Shown here: piece after piece, positions 53,494 to 64,000 of the stretch | How positions within the stretch are numbered: the stretch's first letter is position 1 | Layout: each line of letters starts with the position of its first letter | Source of the DNA: Anisus vortex | Taxonomy: Eukaryota > Mollusca > Gastropoda > Planorbidae | Direction of reading: 5' to 3' | DNA length: 64,000 nt | NCBI GenBank assembly: GCA_949126835.1 | Contig: OX421499.1 | Coordinates: 11,071,224 to 11,135,223, forward strand | Notes under the pieces: generated by a model | Databases searched by the model: none | What the model was told of the DNA's origin: nothing | The model's input: only the letters and a program-made list of their open reading frames with translations | Made by a program: the position numbers and the translations under genes

Positions 53494-54480
53494 ATGTTAT
53501 ATTATGCGGCGATATATCAAGGTATAAGTGCCCATAAAATGGCCGAAAATGACAAAAACGCTGCTGCGATGGTTGGCAAACAAAAAAGATTTGTTAAATT
53601 TCTTGTAAAACACATTGGGAGCTTGCTGTTAAGCTTCCATTGCATTATACACAAGGAATGTTTGTGTGCAACGATCTCCTTATTGGACTTGCCCTCCGTA
53701 ATAGAAACTATTGTTTAAAAAGTCAACTTTATAGTTTCCCCCTCTTTGTTGATCCACCGACAATTCAAATCTTTACTACAAGAAATTGAAAGTGAATATG
53801 GAGATCGTCTGTTGCACAGTAGTGTTCGCTGTGTAGGGATGTTAAAACCGTTTTTTTTTTTCAAAACCGGATTTTGGTTCCCCCCTCCCTCGCGCAATGC
53901 CACAAGAAGTCACAGGCCGGAAAAGCCAATGTGCTTAGTTTTGTAGGTATATTGGTTTGATGTTGTTTTTTATTGCAAGCCATAGTTGGTATTTCGAAAA
54001 AAAAGAAACACAATATCTAAGACTAAATAGTGTAAGCAAGGCATTTCAAGAATAGTTTTGTGCCAAACCAAAATTATTCATTAAAAATATTTAGATCATA
54101 ACAAAAAAAGGGTCTTTTACTTGAAGAAATTATTACCTTCCAAATAACAAACCGAAACCGAATTTGGTTTCAAGACCAGAATCCGGTATTCCGGTTTTCA
54201 TTTAACATCCCTAGTTAAGTGTTCAATAGATTCGTTTCGTGTCTGGAAGCAGTTAAGATGTTTCTTGATGAAACAACATTTTTCAGAATTGATTGATTAA
54301 ATTGCCTGATGAAGCTGATATTTTTGACAGACATAACTACTCATTTAAAGGAGTTGAACTTGCGTTTACAAGGACAGGATCAAACAATTCTTGAACTGTT
54401 TGGTTACTCATTTTTACTGGAAAGAATTTGAATTGAAACTGGACATATTTAACCTCCATATGAACTCTAATAAAACATTT
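53494..54480 (+). pseudogene. hAT transposase pseudogene (GTF2IRD2/ZBED-like)
   Basis: Starts within a conserved block: MVGKQKRFVKFLVKHIG, then FHCIIHKECLCA (the family HCIIHQE-LCA motif), then HRQFKSLLQEIESEYGD, then LLHSSVRC where VRWLSRG is expected. A 380-bp hAT-type element is inserted precisely in the WLSR motif (53834-54213), and sequence resumes with a Leu-Ser pair. Downstream remains are weak and contain stops. Both 5' BED finger and 3' dimerisation region are unrecognisable. It is orientated as its host element. Confidence 0.7.
53834..54213. mobile_element. hAT-type element inserted in the transposase WLSR motif
   Basis: Ends tagggatgttaaaaccg and cggttttcatttaacatcccta, with inner aaaccgg repeats. 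Same family as 51533-52041. The 8-bp duplication is not intact on the left (a few bases seem lost). Confidence 0.7.
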
Positions 54481-54859
54481 TAGTACTTCCTCAATGTTAA
54501 AGCTAATTCAGTTCTATATACACTTTAGATATATAAACTTAATAAGTAGAATAAAGCCCTCAAAGTGGAATTTTCTGGCAGAAGTCTTTTTTGAAATGCA
54601 GCGAATTGAATTTAAAACATCCCGATTTATGGACATCAAAATTTGCTGAATTGCGAAAATATCTGGACGAAAGCCGCTTAGAAAGGTTGTCAGCTATACT
54701 TTAACCGTTCGATTGAAAAACATTGCATTTGATTTTCTTTCATCTATTGGCTCAACTTACACATGAAAACTGATTTTCTCATTACAGTTTTTCTTATACA
54801 ACAAAACGTTTTTAATTCCATAAGAAAGTCGCATAACTCCTGAAGCTTAAGCAATTGAT

Positions 54860-57800
54860 ACAGACTAATTACATTTGACTGTTTTTTTAAAATCTTTTTT
54901 AAATAAGCATACAAAATAATTCGACATCAAATTTATTTAAAGAAGAAAACCATAAAAACACAGTTTTTATTATACTCCCTTTCTTTGTAAACTAAGTTTA
55001 CCATTTCCCCTTCACTACAAAACTAAAATTTCGAATCGGTAATGTCGGCAAATACATATCTAATTATAACGATTGCGCATTTTTCTTTTAAATGCATGAA
55101 GCCACGATCGTGGCTTTGCTTATGCGCATCCAAGCTTTGGCTTGCAAAAAACCATAAAAAGATAACTAGCTTTGTTTGGGCTATATTGTGTCGTTTTCAT
55201 TCTATGCATCTATTAATTTCGTAAAAACGAACATATCCGAAAAGTTTACTTACTTCCGTCTCTTCCGGGAGAGGCAGTCATGTTGGATTAGGAATATATT
55301 CCTCGATTCGCAAATTGGTCGAATGAATTCGTGACTATTCCAAACGCTATGATGCTGAAAATTTGATATAGTGTATTGTTAGTCTGGACAGGTCTGCTGT
55401 CCAAGTTTCAGCTCGATTGGACGACGAAAAGTGGTCGAAACATCGATGCAAAGTTTTGCTAACAACCAAGCAAGAAAGCAAGCAAGCAAGCAAGCAGACA
55501 GACAGAAAATACAACTTAATAGAAAGGGAGTAACAAGAATAATCCATAAAAACGAAGTTTCTATTATACTCCCTTTCTTTGCAAACTAAGTTTACCATCA
55601 TGTAATTAATTGATTGACTACTGGAAATGAAACATGTACAGAAAAATATCTGTGTCGCAAATCTCAAAAATATCTCCTTACTCAGTATGAATTGTTCTAA
55701 AAATAATCTGAGCGCATCCTTTTTATTACTCCCTTTATTTTAAGTTGCAATTTCTGTCTGTCTGATTGCAATCATGCGTCGTGGGAGCAAGAATTGGCTT
55801 CGAGTTTTCGACCACTTCCCGTGGTCCAATCGAGCTGAAATTTGGACAGCAGACTTGTGGCGACTAACAATACATTCTATTAAATTTTCAGTTAAAACCA
55901 TTTAATAATACTACACTTATGACAATATTCATTTCTTAAAAGGAAAGTATAAGTAAAATTTTGGTTTCACTTAAAAAATGCCTGTCCAACTTTTTATAGT
56001 TTTCGGCGCAAAGCTAGAAAAAAAAATTATGCGCTAAGATTATTTTTAGAACAATTCATACTGAGTAAGGAGATATTGTTGAGATTTGCGACACAGATAT
56101 TTTTATGTACGTTTCATTTCCAGTAGTCAATCAATTATTTAATAACATGATGGTAAACTTAGTTTGCAAATAAAGGGAGTTTTATGGTTTTCTTGTTTAC
56201 TCCCTTTATTTTAAGTTTCAATTTCTGTCTGTCTGATTGCAATCATGCGTCGTGGGAGCGTCGTGGGAGCAAGAATTGGCTTCGATTTTTCGACCACTTC
56301 CCGTGGTCCAATCAAGCTGAAATTCGGACAGCAGACTTGTGACGCCTAACAATACATCCTATCAAATTTTCAGTTAAAACAACTTAATAATACTACACTT
56401 ATGACAATATTCATTTCTTAAAAGGAAAGTATAAGAGATATGCCTGTGCAACTTTTTATAGTTTTTCGGCGCAAAGGTAGAAAAAAAAATTATGCTTCAC
56501 ACATTTAAAAAAAAAAATGCGCAATCGTTATAATTAGTAATGTATTTGCCGACATTACCGATTCGAAATTTTAGTTTTGTAGTGAAATCATTAAACGTTG
56601 CGCTCTATCTTTGTGATTGAAGGATACAAATTAATTCATGTTTACATTCGTGTTGTGTTTACTGCAAGCCATACATTACCGATTGGAAATTTTAGTGTTG
56701 AAATTCATAAGGTATGATATTACTTATTTGTTCTATACATTAAACACATGGCAAACAAAAAGAATTAGACTGCATTGCAACGACAGCGCAGACTTGCAAA
56801 AGAGAAACAAAAACGTGAATTGAAAAAGCAAAATGAACTGTTTGCTGCACGTGAACTTCGACTTTGTAAGACTTGCCCCGACTAACAATACATTCTATCA
56901 AATTTTCAGTTAAAACAACTTAATAATACTACACTTATGACAATATTCATTTCTTAAAAGGAAAGTATAAGAAAAATGTTGGTTTCACTTTAAAAATGCC
57001 TGTGCAACTTTTTATAGTTTTTCGGCGCAAAGCTAGAAAAAAATAATTATGCGCTAAGATTGTTTTTAGAACAATTCATACGGAGTAAGGAGATATTTTT
57101 GAGATTTGCGACGCATATATTTTTCTGTACGTTTCATTTCCAGTAGTCAATCAAATATTTAATTACATGATGGTAAACTTAGTTTGCAAATAAAGGGAGT
57201 ATAATAAAAACTTTGTTTTTATGGTTTTCTTGTTTTACTTCCTTTCTATTAACTTGTATTTTTTGTCTGTCTGCTTGCTTGCTTGGTTGGTTGCTTGCTT
57301 TATAGCAAAACTTTGCATCGATTTTTTTGAACACTTCCCGTGGTCCAATCGAGCTGAAATTTGGACAGCAGACTTGTCCAGACTAACAATACATTCTATC
57401 AAATTTTCAGTTAAAAGAACTTAATTATACTATACTTGTGACAATATACATTTCTTAAAAGGAAAGCATAAGAACAATTTTGGTTTCACGTAAAAAATGC
57501 CTAAGCAGCTTTTTATAGTTTTTGGGCGCAAAGCCAGAAAAAAAAAAGTATGCGCTAAGATTATTTTTAGAACAATTCATACGGAGTAAGGAGATATTTT
57601 TGAGATTTGCGACACAGATATTTTTCTGCACATGTTTTATTTCCAGTAGTCAATCAATCATTTAATTACATGACGGTAAACTTAGTTTGGACAGAAAGGG
57701 AGTATAATAAAAACTGTGTTTTTATGGGTTATTCTTGTTTCTAGCTTTGCGCCGAAAAACTAAAAAAGTTGAACAGGCATTTTTAACCGAAACCAAAATT

Positions 57801-58040
57801 TCTTATACGTTCCTTTTAAGAAATGAATATTGTCATAAGTCATAAGTATAGTATAATTAAGTTGTTTTATTTGAAAATTTGATAGAATGTATTGTTAGTC
57901 GGGACAAGTCTGCTGACCAAGTTTCGGCTCGATTGGACCACGGGAAATGGTCGAACAATTGATGCAAAGTTTTGCTATCAAGCAAGAAAGCAAGCAAGCA
58001 AGCAGACAGACAGAAAATACAATTTAAAATAAAGGGAGTA
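54860..58040. repeat. Cluster of repeats in both orientations
   Basis: Blocks around tactccctttctttg/aaactaagtttaccat, cagtagtcaatcaat, ggtccaatcgagctgaaatt and gcttgcttgcttg/caagcaagcaagc occur four to six times in mixed orientation, for example 55340-55600, 55720-56200, 56200-56470, 56870-57215, 57220-57710 and 57740-58045. Several pairs could fold into long hairpins. No protein is recognised. Confidence 0.75.
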
Positions 58041-58265
58041 AAAAACAGCTTAAGCGTATGTATTCGAGCATTATATTACGTGATTGTTGTGATTCTGTGG
58101 TATGTTTTTTTTTTTAGAAAAGCGCTTTTTTTATCATGCTACATTCATTTAATAATTATTGTTTAAAAAAATAAATATGGCAGATGTTGACTATTTGGCT
58201 GTTGGCACGCGAGTGAGTTAGAAATTCTACTTTGGCACGCCGCTATCAAAAGGTTGCCGACCCTT

Positions 58266-58440
58266 GCCCTGGAGGATTGTTTTTGACAGGCTATTGTGCC
58301 GCAACACATGACCGAACCATGTCAGTTTGCGCCGTTTGATTGTAGCCATAATGTTTTCTCGAGGGCCTCCAATTGAGGATATTCTGTCCCCCACATACGC
58401 ATTAGTTGTTGAAATATTTTCATTTAAATGACCCGACTTA
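58266..58440 (-). pseudogene. RTE-like LINE ORF2 C-terminus, upstream half
   Basis: Minus strand: TIKRRKLTWFGHVLRHNSLS, then KTILQG. It joins the segment at 52439-52556. The conserved R-K-L-x-WFGH motif identifies an RTE-like ORF2 C-terminal region, the same type as the LINE at 60836. Confidence 0.75.
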
Positions 58441-58538
58441 CTTGGGCATAACTCAAGTATAGCTCACATGTCACAGTTGTATCACAATCATAATTCATCT
58501 CTTAATCGATCATGTTTGTCTATTCCATTGTTGATTGC

Positions 58539-58827
58539 AATCAAAGAGTGCACCAATCAAAGATTGCACCAATCAAAGATTGCACTAATCAAAGATTGCA
58601 CTAATCAAAGATTGCACTAATCAAAGATTGCACTAATCAAAGATTGCCCTAATCAAAGATTGCCCTAATCAAAGATTGCACTAATCAAAGATTGCACTAA
58701 TCAAAGATTGCACTAATCAAAGATTGCACTAATCAAAGATTGCACTAATCAAAGATTGCACTAATCAAAGATTACACTAATCAAAGATTGCACTAATCAA
58801 ATATTGCACTAATCAAAGATTGCACTA
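58539..58827. repeat. 16-bp minisatellite (~18 copies)
   Basis: Tandem aatcaaagattgcact with few variants (gccct, tacac). Confidence 0.95.
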
Positions 58828-59484
58828 AGTTTTACTGCGTCACCTTCGTCCACCAACAAAAAAAAAGTCTGTTTAATTAAGCTGTCAGGATAGACTCAGG
58901 CTCTATTTCTGAACAGTTAAAGCAGCTGGAGCCAGTTTGTCATTATTAGTTACTAGATTCATAGATGGATCTTCATTTGGTGCTGCAGACGTTGAATGAA
59001 AAATATGCCTATAAAGCCGCATATTTTGATCTCTTTTTCCTGATATATATATGGGAGAGGTGGGTAATTCTTAAAGGCGCAACTTTTTATTGTTGAAAAG
59101 GCCTAATTTTTAATTGATAAGACGACTTTTTATTACTGAAAATGCCCCATTTTTTTCTGATAAGGCCTCACTTTTTTTTTCTTCCCTCTATTAAAGACCA
59201 AGTGAAGAGCTTTTTTTTTTCAAAATTTAGTTAACATTAGATTTTGATAATAAATAGTGTATTCAGTATCTGAATGTTAATAAAAATCATTTAAACAAAA
59301 TATCAAAGATAACTTTTAAGTAATTAGTTTAATATTGGCACTTAAATGTGTGTGTTTTTTGGAGGACAAATCCAAATCTCGTAGCCATTTGAGATGATTT
59401 TATTTCCGGCAACATAGGAAAGAGACGTAAGAGAAAGAATTTAGAGTAGGAAAAATTAATATTGCCACATGTTTTGAATCTATA
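58828..59484. other. No gene recognised
   Basis: Low-complexity T-rich DNA with repeated ctttttatt/aaaggc segments around 59080-59215. Confidence 0.5.
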
Positions 59485-60053
59485 GAGCGTTCTCGGTAGG
59501 CGGAGCTTAAGTTTTTTTGTGTACATTTAGTGACGTATTTGTGTAAATATAGAACCCACTTGAGGTACAAACATAACGTGGTGAAAGTAAATTACTTCTT
59601 TATCATGCAAAATTCACATCTGAATATTGGATATCCTACTAAAAAATAAGGAGGTAAATAGTAGTACTGTAGATTAATTGATTAATGTGATTAGGCTAGG
59701 GCCGGCTAGACCTATTTACACTTTCAATTTCACTTTATAGGCCTACACTTTTAATGTTTCGTAGGCTAGGCTACGATGTCAAGTGATATTGTTGGTGAAT
59801 AGGCTATCTAGTCAAGTCACTATTAGGCTCACATCGTCTATGATCTATGTCTATGATATTAATAAAATAGCCTATTTTATTTAACATACATAATACAGCT
59901 TAAATCTTAACAAGACTTAAAACACAACACATCATTTAAAAAAAGCTCGAGCCTATATAGAACTTTATTAATACAGCGGCCATATTTAATTGTACACCAT
60001 TACTCAAAGTAAACACAAATCACGTGCTTTTTGTCACGGGATTGCAAACGCCC
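59485..60053 (-). mobile_element. TA-flanked DNA element, copy 2 (inverted)
   Basis: Ends gagcgttctcgg and attgcaaacgccc, TA on both sides. Colinear in reverse with 11180-11807 (shared gtacaccattactcaaagt-type and ttctttatcatgcaaaattc-type segments). Confidence 0.65.
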
Positions 60054-60835
60054 TATTGCCCGGTTCTTATTTTTAACAAAATGGTTACATATAGATTTAT
60101 AGCGTCGAGTTTTGTTTATTTGTTTTCTTTCTCAAACGTCACTGCCGTATGAGGCTATTTCAAATCTCGTTCCTTTGAGAAAAACCTCTTCACTTGGTCT
60201 TTAAGTTCTAAAAACTGTCTTTCTTTTTTTTCTTGAAATGATTCTTAAAAAAGCTCCCATTTTTATTCTCGGAAAAAAATCTTTTTTTTTTAAATGGTCC
60301 AACTTTTTATTTTAATAAAGCCCAATATTTTATGTTAAACGACTCTTCTTTTATTTTCTTGAAAAAGCCATACTTTTTGAAAAGTGGTCATCTCTGGCTA
60401 AGACACCCTTCCCCCCCCCCCCCCATGTTAGCTTAATGAAAACTAACATCCCTAACTATCCCACTGTCCCTATGGGAATCGAGATTGCAAAGCATTGTGT
60501 TATCTACAAGCCTACCCCTCTAGTAGACACGACCATGTAATACTAAAAGCTAGTGTATTGATTGATCCATTAAGAAAATGAGGTGATCAAGTACATAAAC
60601 CTATGCTTAAATGTTGAATGCCGACACAGACATAATATACTCTGTCAATGTTACAGCTAATCTACTCACTTTTTTTTATTTAAACAGCCGAGCAGTGAGT
60701 GTAGCACTTAGTGAACTGAACATTTAGTTCTATACAATTTCATCCGATGTCATTTATTACCTATTTATGACATTGTTAGCCCACTAAGTGACAATCATTA
60801 GCACACAATAATAGCACAATACTGCCAACTGGTAC
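60054..60835. other. No gene recognised
   Basis: AT-rich DNA with a C13 run near 60411. Confidence 0.6.
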
Positions 60836-61179
60836 TAGAGCCTTGTCGTGGCTTGGCAGCTTGTGTACCCTGACGACCCCCAGAGCTATACCAGCGGGAG
60901 TGTAAACTCCTGGCAGGTTCAACCAAGCTGGGAAGATCTGCGCGGGTAGGGGTCAGACAAAAGCTAGTGCCCTGGTCCTCCAGGTTGGGGGTTAAACATA
61001 AGGCTAGCAACCTTATTTTGTAAAAAAACGCAAATCGCTACAGAAACACCAAACACAGAAAAAACTGAGGACTTTGACCTGGGAAGGAAAGAAACTTCTA
61101 GAAGTTGTATGACGTTTAGTGGTAAAAGCCGAAAGGAAGCCACGAAGCCGACTACCTTTCTTTTAACCAGGAATACTAT

Positions 61180-62993
61180 TATTGGAACATGGAATGTCAG
61201 GACCATGTATAAAACTGGCAGAACCCTGCAAGTAGCAGCTGAAATGAAAAGAAACAAAATTGGAAATACTGGGCATTAGTGAAACAAGGCGGACCCAAGC
61301 AGGACAAACAAGGCGGACCCAAGCAGGACAAACAAGGCGGACCCAAGCAGGACAAACAAGGCGGACCCAAGCAGGACAAACAAGGCGGACCCAAGCAGGA
61401 CAAACAAGGCGGACCCAAGCAGGACAAACAAGGCGGACCCAAGCAGGACAAACAAGGCGGACCCAAGCAGGACAAACAAGGCGGACCCAAGCAGGACAAA
61501 CAAGGCGGACCCAAGCAGGACAAACAAGGCGGACCCAAGCAGGACAAACAAGGCGGACCCAAGCAGGACAAACAAGGCGGACCCAAGCAGGACAAACAAG
61601 GCGGACCCAAGCAGGACAAACAAGGCGGACCCAAGCAGGACAAACAAGGCGGACCCAAGCAGGACGAACAAGGCGGACCCAAGCAGGACAAACAAGGCGG
61701 ACCCAAGCAGGACAAACAAGGCGGACCCAAGCAGGACAAACAAGGCGGACCCAAGCAGGACAAACAAGGCGGACCCAAGCAGGACAAACAAGGCGGACCC
61801 AAGCAGGACAAACAAGGCTGTCGACGGGAGAGCTATTATTGTACTCTGGGCATGAAGAGAGTGAGGCCCCTCATACACAGGGAGTAGGACTTATGCTGTC
61901 TACCCAGGCACAAGGCACCTTGATTGGATGGGAGGCACATGGACCCAGGATGATTACCGCCTCGTTCCACACAAAGAAGAAGAGGATCGCTTTGAACGTG
62001 GTACAGTGCTACGGCCCCACAAATGATGGTAGCGAAGAGGATAAGGACCAGTTCTTTTATAGATTGCAAAAAGTCCTAGAGACCTTCCCACGCAAGGACA
62101 TCACTATCCTCATGGGTGACGTCAATGCCAAGATTGGGACAGATAACACAGGATATGAGCACATCATGGGCACCCAGGCAGTGGGAGAAATGAACGAAAA
62201 CGGGGAAAAATTTGCAGACTTTTGTGCCCTAAATAACATGGTGATAGGAGGCAGCATCTTTCCCCATAAGCGTATTCACAAGTGTACATGGGTTTCGCCC
62301 GACAATCGCACAGAGAACCAGATAGATCACATCTGCATTAATAAACGATTCAGACGGTCCATGCAAGATGTCAGAGTAAAAAGGGGTGCAGATGCAGCAT
62401 CGGATCACCATCTGCTGGTGACCAAACTGAAATTAAAGCTGAAGAGAAACCCTATACTGTACATGCCAAACAGAAGAGAAAAGTACAATGTCAACCTCCT
62501 AAAAGATCACATGTACAGAGAGAAGTTTAAGCTAACACTAAAAAATAGGTTTCAAGTGCTTCAAGAACTTCAGGAAGAAGAAGACAATGTACCCAACAGA
62601 TGGCAAAAAATTAAAGAGTCATTCAGAACAACATGCCAAGAGGTAGTAGGGAAAACGAAACAGCAGCATAAAGAGTGGATAACAGCAGAAACTTCGGTCA
62701 AGATCCAAGATAGGAGGAAGAAAAAGGCAGCAGTAAGCAACAGCAAAACAAGGGCAACCAAAGCAAAGGCTCAAGAGGAGTATGCAGAGGCTCACAGAAT
62801 AGTAAAGAGAAGCATAAAGAAAGATAGGAAGAATTATATAGACGGACTGGCGAAAGAAGCAGAACAAGCAGCGTACAGTGGAAACATGCGACAGCTGTAT
62901 GATATTACCAAACGCCTTTCTGGCAAGTTCAACAAACCAGAAAGACCTGTCAAGGACGAACACGGGAAGGCCATCAATAGATTAGACCAATAA
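61180..62993 (+). pseudogene. LINE endonuclease domain, disrupted
   Basis: The N-terminal motif GTWNVRTMYKTGRTLQ reads at 61184-61260, then a one-base shift moves into the frame opening at 61260 (EILGISETRR). The frame then carries the 22-copy repeat and continues ALNVVQCYGPTND, ITILMGDVNAKIG (catalytic GDxN), HKCTWVSPDNRTENQIDHIC and ASDHHLLVTKLKL (catalytic SDH). These are the ordered motifs of APE-type LINE endonucleases, which nick target DNA. The Glu of ISET is the likely metal-binding residue and the repeat starts just after it. The linker is basic, and the frame ends at TAA 62991. Confidence 0.85.
61284..61811 (+). repeat. 24-bp in-frame minisatellite (22 copies)
   Basis: acaaggcggacccaagcagg then acaa, exactly 24 bp, 22 copies with almost no variation (one gacgaac variant near 61664). 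It encodes repeated TRRTQAGQ. Because it is stop-free in several frames it also creates long ORFs on the minus strand that are not genes. Confidence 0.97.
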
Positions 62994-64000
62994 ATGAATA
63001 GATGGGTTCAGCATTTCGAACAGCTTCTTAATAAGCCCAAACCCCTTACTGATACCCCTATCATTGTGCCAGCAAACGAGGATCTCCCGATTAATTGCGA
63101 AAAGCCGACCAGAAACGAGATTAGGAGAGCCATGGCTGGTATAAAAGATGGGAAAGCAGCTGGACCAGATGACATACCAGCAGAGGCCCTTAAAGCAGAT
63201 GTGGATTTGTCAGTAGAGATGCTATACCCACTCTTTGAACGGATTTGGGAAGATGAAAACATACTAGCAGATTGGAAAGAAGGTTACCTGATCAAACTCC
63301 CTAAGAAAGGTGACCTCAGTAATTGCAACAACTACAGAGGCATCACACTTCTTTCAGTGCCGGGTAAGGTCTTTAACAGAGTCCTCCTTAATAGGATGAG
63401 AGACATTGTTGATCCCAAATTGAGAGACCAGCAGGCAGGCTTCCGGCAAAACAGATCCTGCACGGATCAGATTGCGACGCTTCGCATCATAGTCGAGCAG
63501 TCATTAGAGTGGAATTCCCCGCTGTATATACTTTTTATTGATTATGAAAAAGCCTTCGACAGCGTGGACAGAGAGACCCTTTGGAAGCTTCTACGACACT
63601 ACGGCATCCCAAATAAGATTACCAACCTTATCAAGAATTCTTACAATGAGATGTCCTGCAGAGTCGTACATGGAGGACAGCTTACAGACTCTTTCCAAGT
63701 GCGAACCGGAGTTCGTCAAGGATGCCTGTTGTCGCCATTTCTCTTCCTCCTGGTCATAGACTGGATTATGAAAACATCCACTCGGGAGCGCAGAAACGGT
63801 ATACATTGGACCTTGTGGGACCAGCTCGAAGACTTGGACTTTGCAGATGACATTGCACTCGTCTCTCACAGTCAACAACAAATGCAAGAAAAAACCAACA
63901 TGGTGGCAGCCACATCAGCACAGGTTGGACTGAACATCAACAAAGAAAAGAGCAAAACCTTGAAGATCAACCCCTCTTGTGCCGAATCAATCACACTGCA
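62994..64000 (+). CDS. LINE reverse transcriptase (partial, runs off window)
   Basis: In frame with the endonuclease after one TAA. Open from ATG 62994 to the window end. Ordered RT motifs: IKDGKAAGPDDIPAEAL; LPKKGDLSNCNNYRGITLLS; QQAGFRQNRSCTDQIATLR; LYILFIDYEKAFDSVDRETL (catalytic Asp in FIDYEKAFD); TGVRQGCLLSPFLFLLV; and LDFADDIALVS with the FADD catalytic pair. This polymerase primes cDNA synthesis on nicked target DNA. The TAA lies between endonuclease and RT at a position where related elements read through, so it is probably a point mutation. Confidence 0.88.
   Translation, partial: MNRWVQHFEQLLNKPKPLTDTPIIVPANEDLPINCEKPTRNEIRRAMAGIKDGKAAGPDDIPAEALKADVDLSVEMLYPLFERIWEDENILADWKEGYLIKLPKKGDLSNCNNYRGITLLSVPGKVFNRVLLNRMRDIVDPKLRDQQAGFRQNRSCTDQIATLRIIVEQSLEWNSPLYILFIDYEKAFDSVDRETLWKLLRHYGIPNKITNLIKNSYNEMSCRVVHGGQLTDSFQVRTGVRQGCLLSPFLFLLVIDWIMKTSTRERRNGIHWTLWDQLEDLDFADDIALVSHSQQQMQEKTNMVAATSAQVGLNINKEKSKTLKINPSCAESITL

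Larger units (their letters stand above)
52557..58265 (+). mobile_element. Large degenerate hAT element (5.7 kb)
   Basis: Left end tagaggtcggtaacct, right end aaaaggttgccgaccctt (inverted), subterminal ggcacgc motifs on both sides, and target duplication gccctggag (52548-52556, 58266-58274; 8 or 9 bp depending on end choice). It contains a ZBED-type transposase pseudogene, a nested hAT element, a LINE fragment and a cluster of inverted repeats. Confidence 0.8.
60836..64000 (+). mobile_element. RTE-like non-LTR retrotransposon, 3' part beyond the window
   Basis: A GC-richer 5' leader (60836-61180), then an apurinic-type endonuclease, linker and reverse transcriptase in one direction. This is the architecture of RTE-clade LINEs, whose genome copies are often annotated as craniofacial development protein 2-like. 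Lesions are a frameshift at about 61261, a 22-copy in-frame minisatellite and a TAA at 62991. The clade assignment is from motif memory. Confidence 0.8.

Noticed and set aside
61197..61887. Long ORFs on both strands made of repeats such as SCLGPPCL, FVLLGSAL and KQGGPKQD
   Set aside because: They are other-frame readings of the 24-bp minisatellite inside the LINE endonuclease.

Overview
This window is animal nuclear DNA: AT-rich, full of introns, satellites and transposons, with no bacterial gene organisation. The transposon repertoire (tRNA-derived SINEs, RTE-like and I/Jockey-like LINEs, hAT, MULE, Harbinger-like and TA-flanked DNA elements, a Ty3/gypsy element of the Gmr1 type) together with two spliced nuclear genes for mitochondrial proteins suggests an invertebrate. 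A gastropod mollusc is my best guess, but that rests on impression rather than a diagnostic sequence.

Only two host genes can be supported, and both are spliced. BOLA3 (minus strand, 17970-21619, candidate first exon at 29261-29293) encodes a mitochondrial BolA-family protein used in Fe-S cluster delivery. DECR1 (plus strand, 33714-39777, candidate first exon at 29619-29714) encodes mitochondrial 2,4-dienoyl-CoA reductase with catalytic Tyr, Ser, Lys and Asn all present. If both first exons are right, the genes are head-to-head about 325 bp apart and may share a promoter. The two annotated introns that flank this region each contain a copy of the same TA-flanked DNA element.

Layout. 1-2841: 19-bp satellite broken by a solo LTR. 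2.8-5.4 kb: SINE and non-coding DNA. 5.4-8.7 kb: 36-bp satellite broken by a hAT element. 9-14.6 kb: Harbinger-like element, LINE tail, a TA-flanked element and two minisatellites. 14.6-17.7 kb: decayed MULE. 18-29.3 kb: BOLA3, its introns filled with repeats and DNA elements. 29.6-39.8 kb: DECR1. 40.1-48.6 kb: a 72-bp satellite split by a complete but defective 7-kb LTR retrotransposon. 48.9-58.4 kb: nested hAT elements, one of which splits a LINE fragment. 58.5-60.8 kb: minisatellite and TA-flanked element. 60.8-64 kb: the 5' two-thirds of an RTE-like LINE running off the window.

The most unusual points are these. (1) In DECR1, the donor of one intron lies in a 29-bp tandem array that supplies eleven near-identical 5' splice sites, and the acceptor of the same intron lies in a 103-bp array that supplies seven copies of the exon start. 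(2) The Ty3/gypsy-type retrotransposon has its integrase upstream of reverse transcriptase, and its gag and pol are in one frame separated by a single UGA followed by CUAG, the known readthrough context. (3) A LINE endonuclease carries 22 in-frame copies of an 8-codon repeat immediately after a probable catalytic Glu. (4) A tRNA-derived SINE family shares its 3' tail with LINE fragments in the same window.
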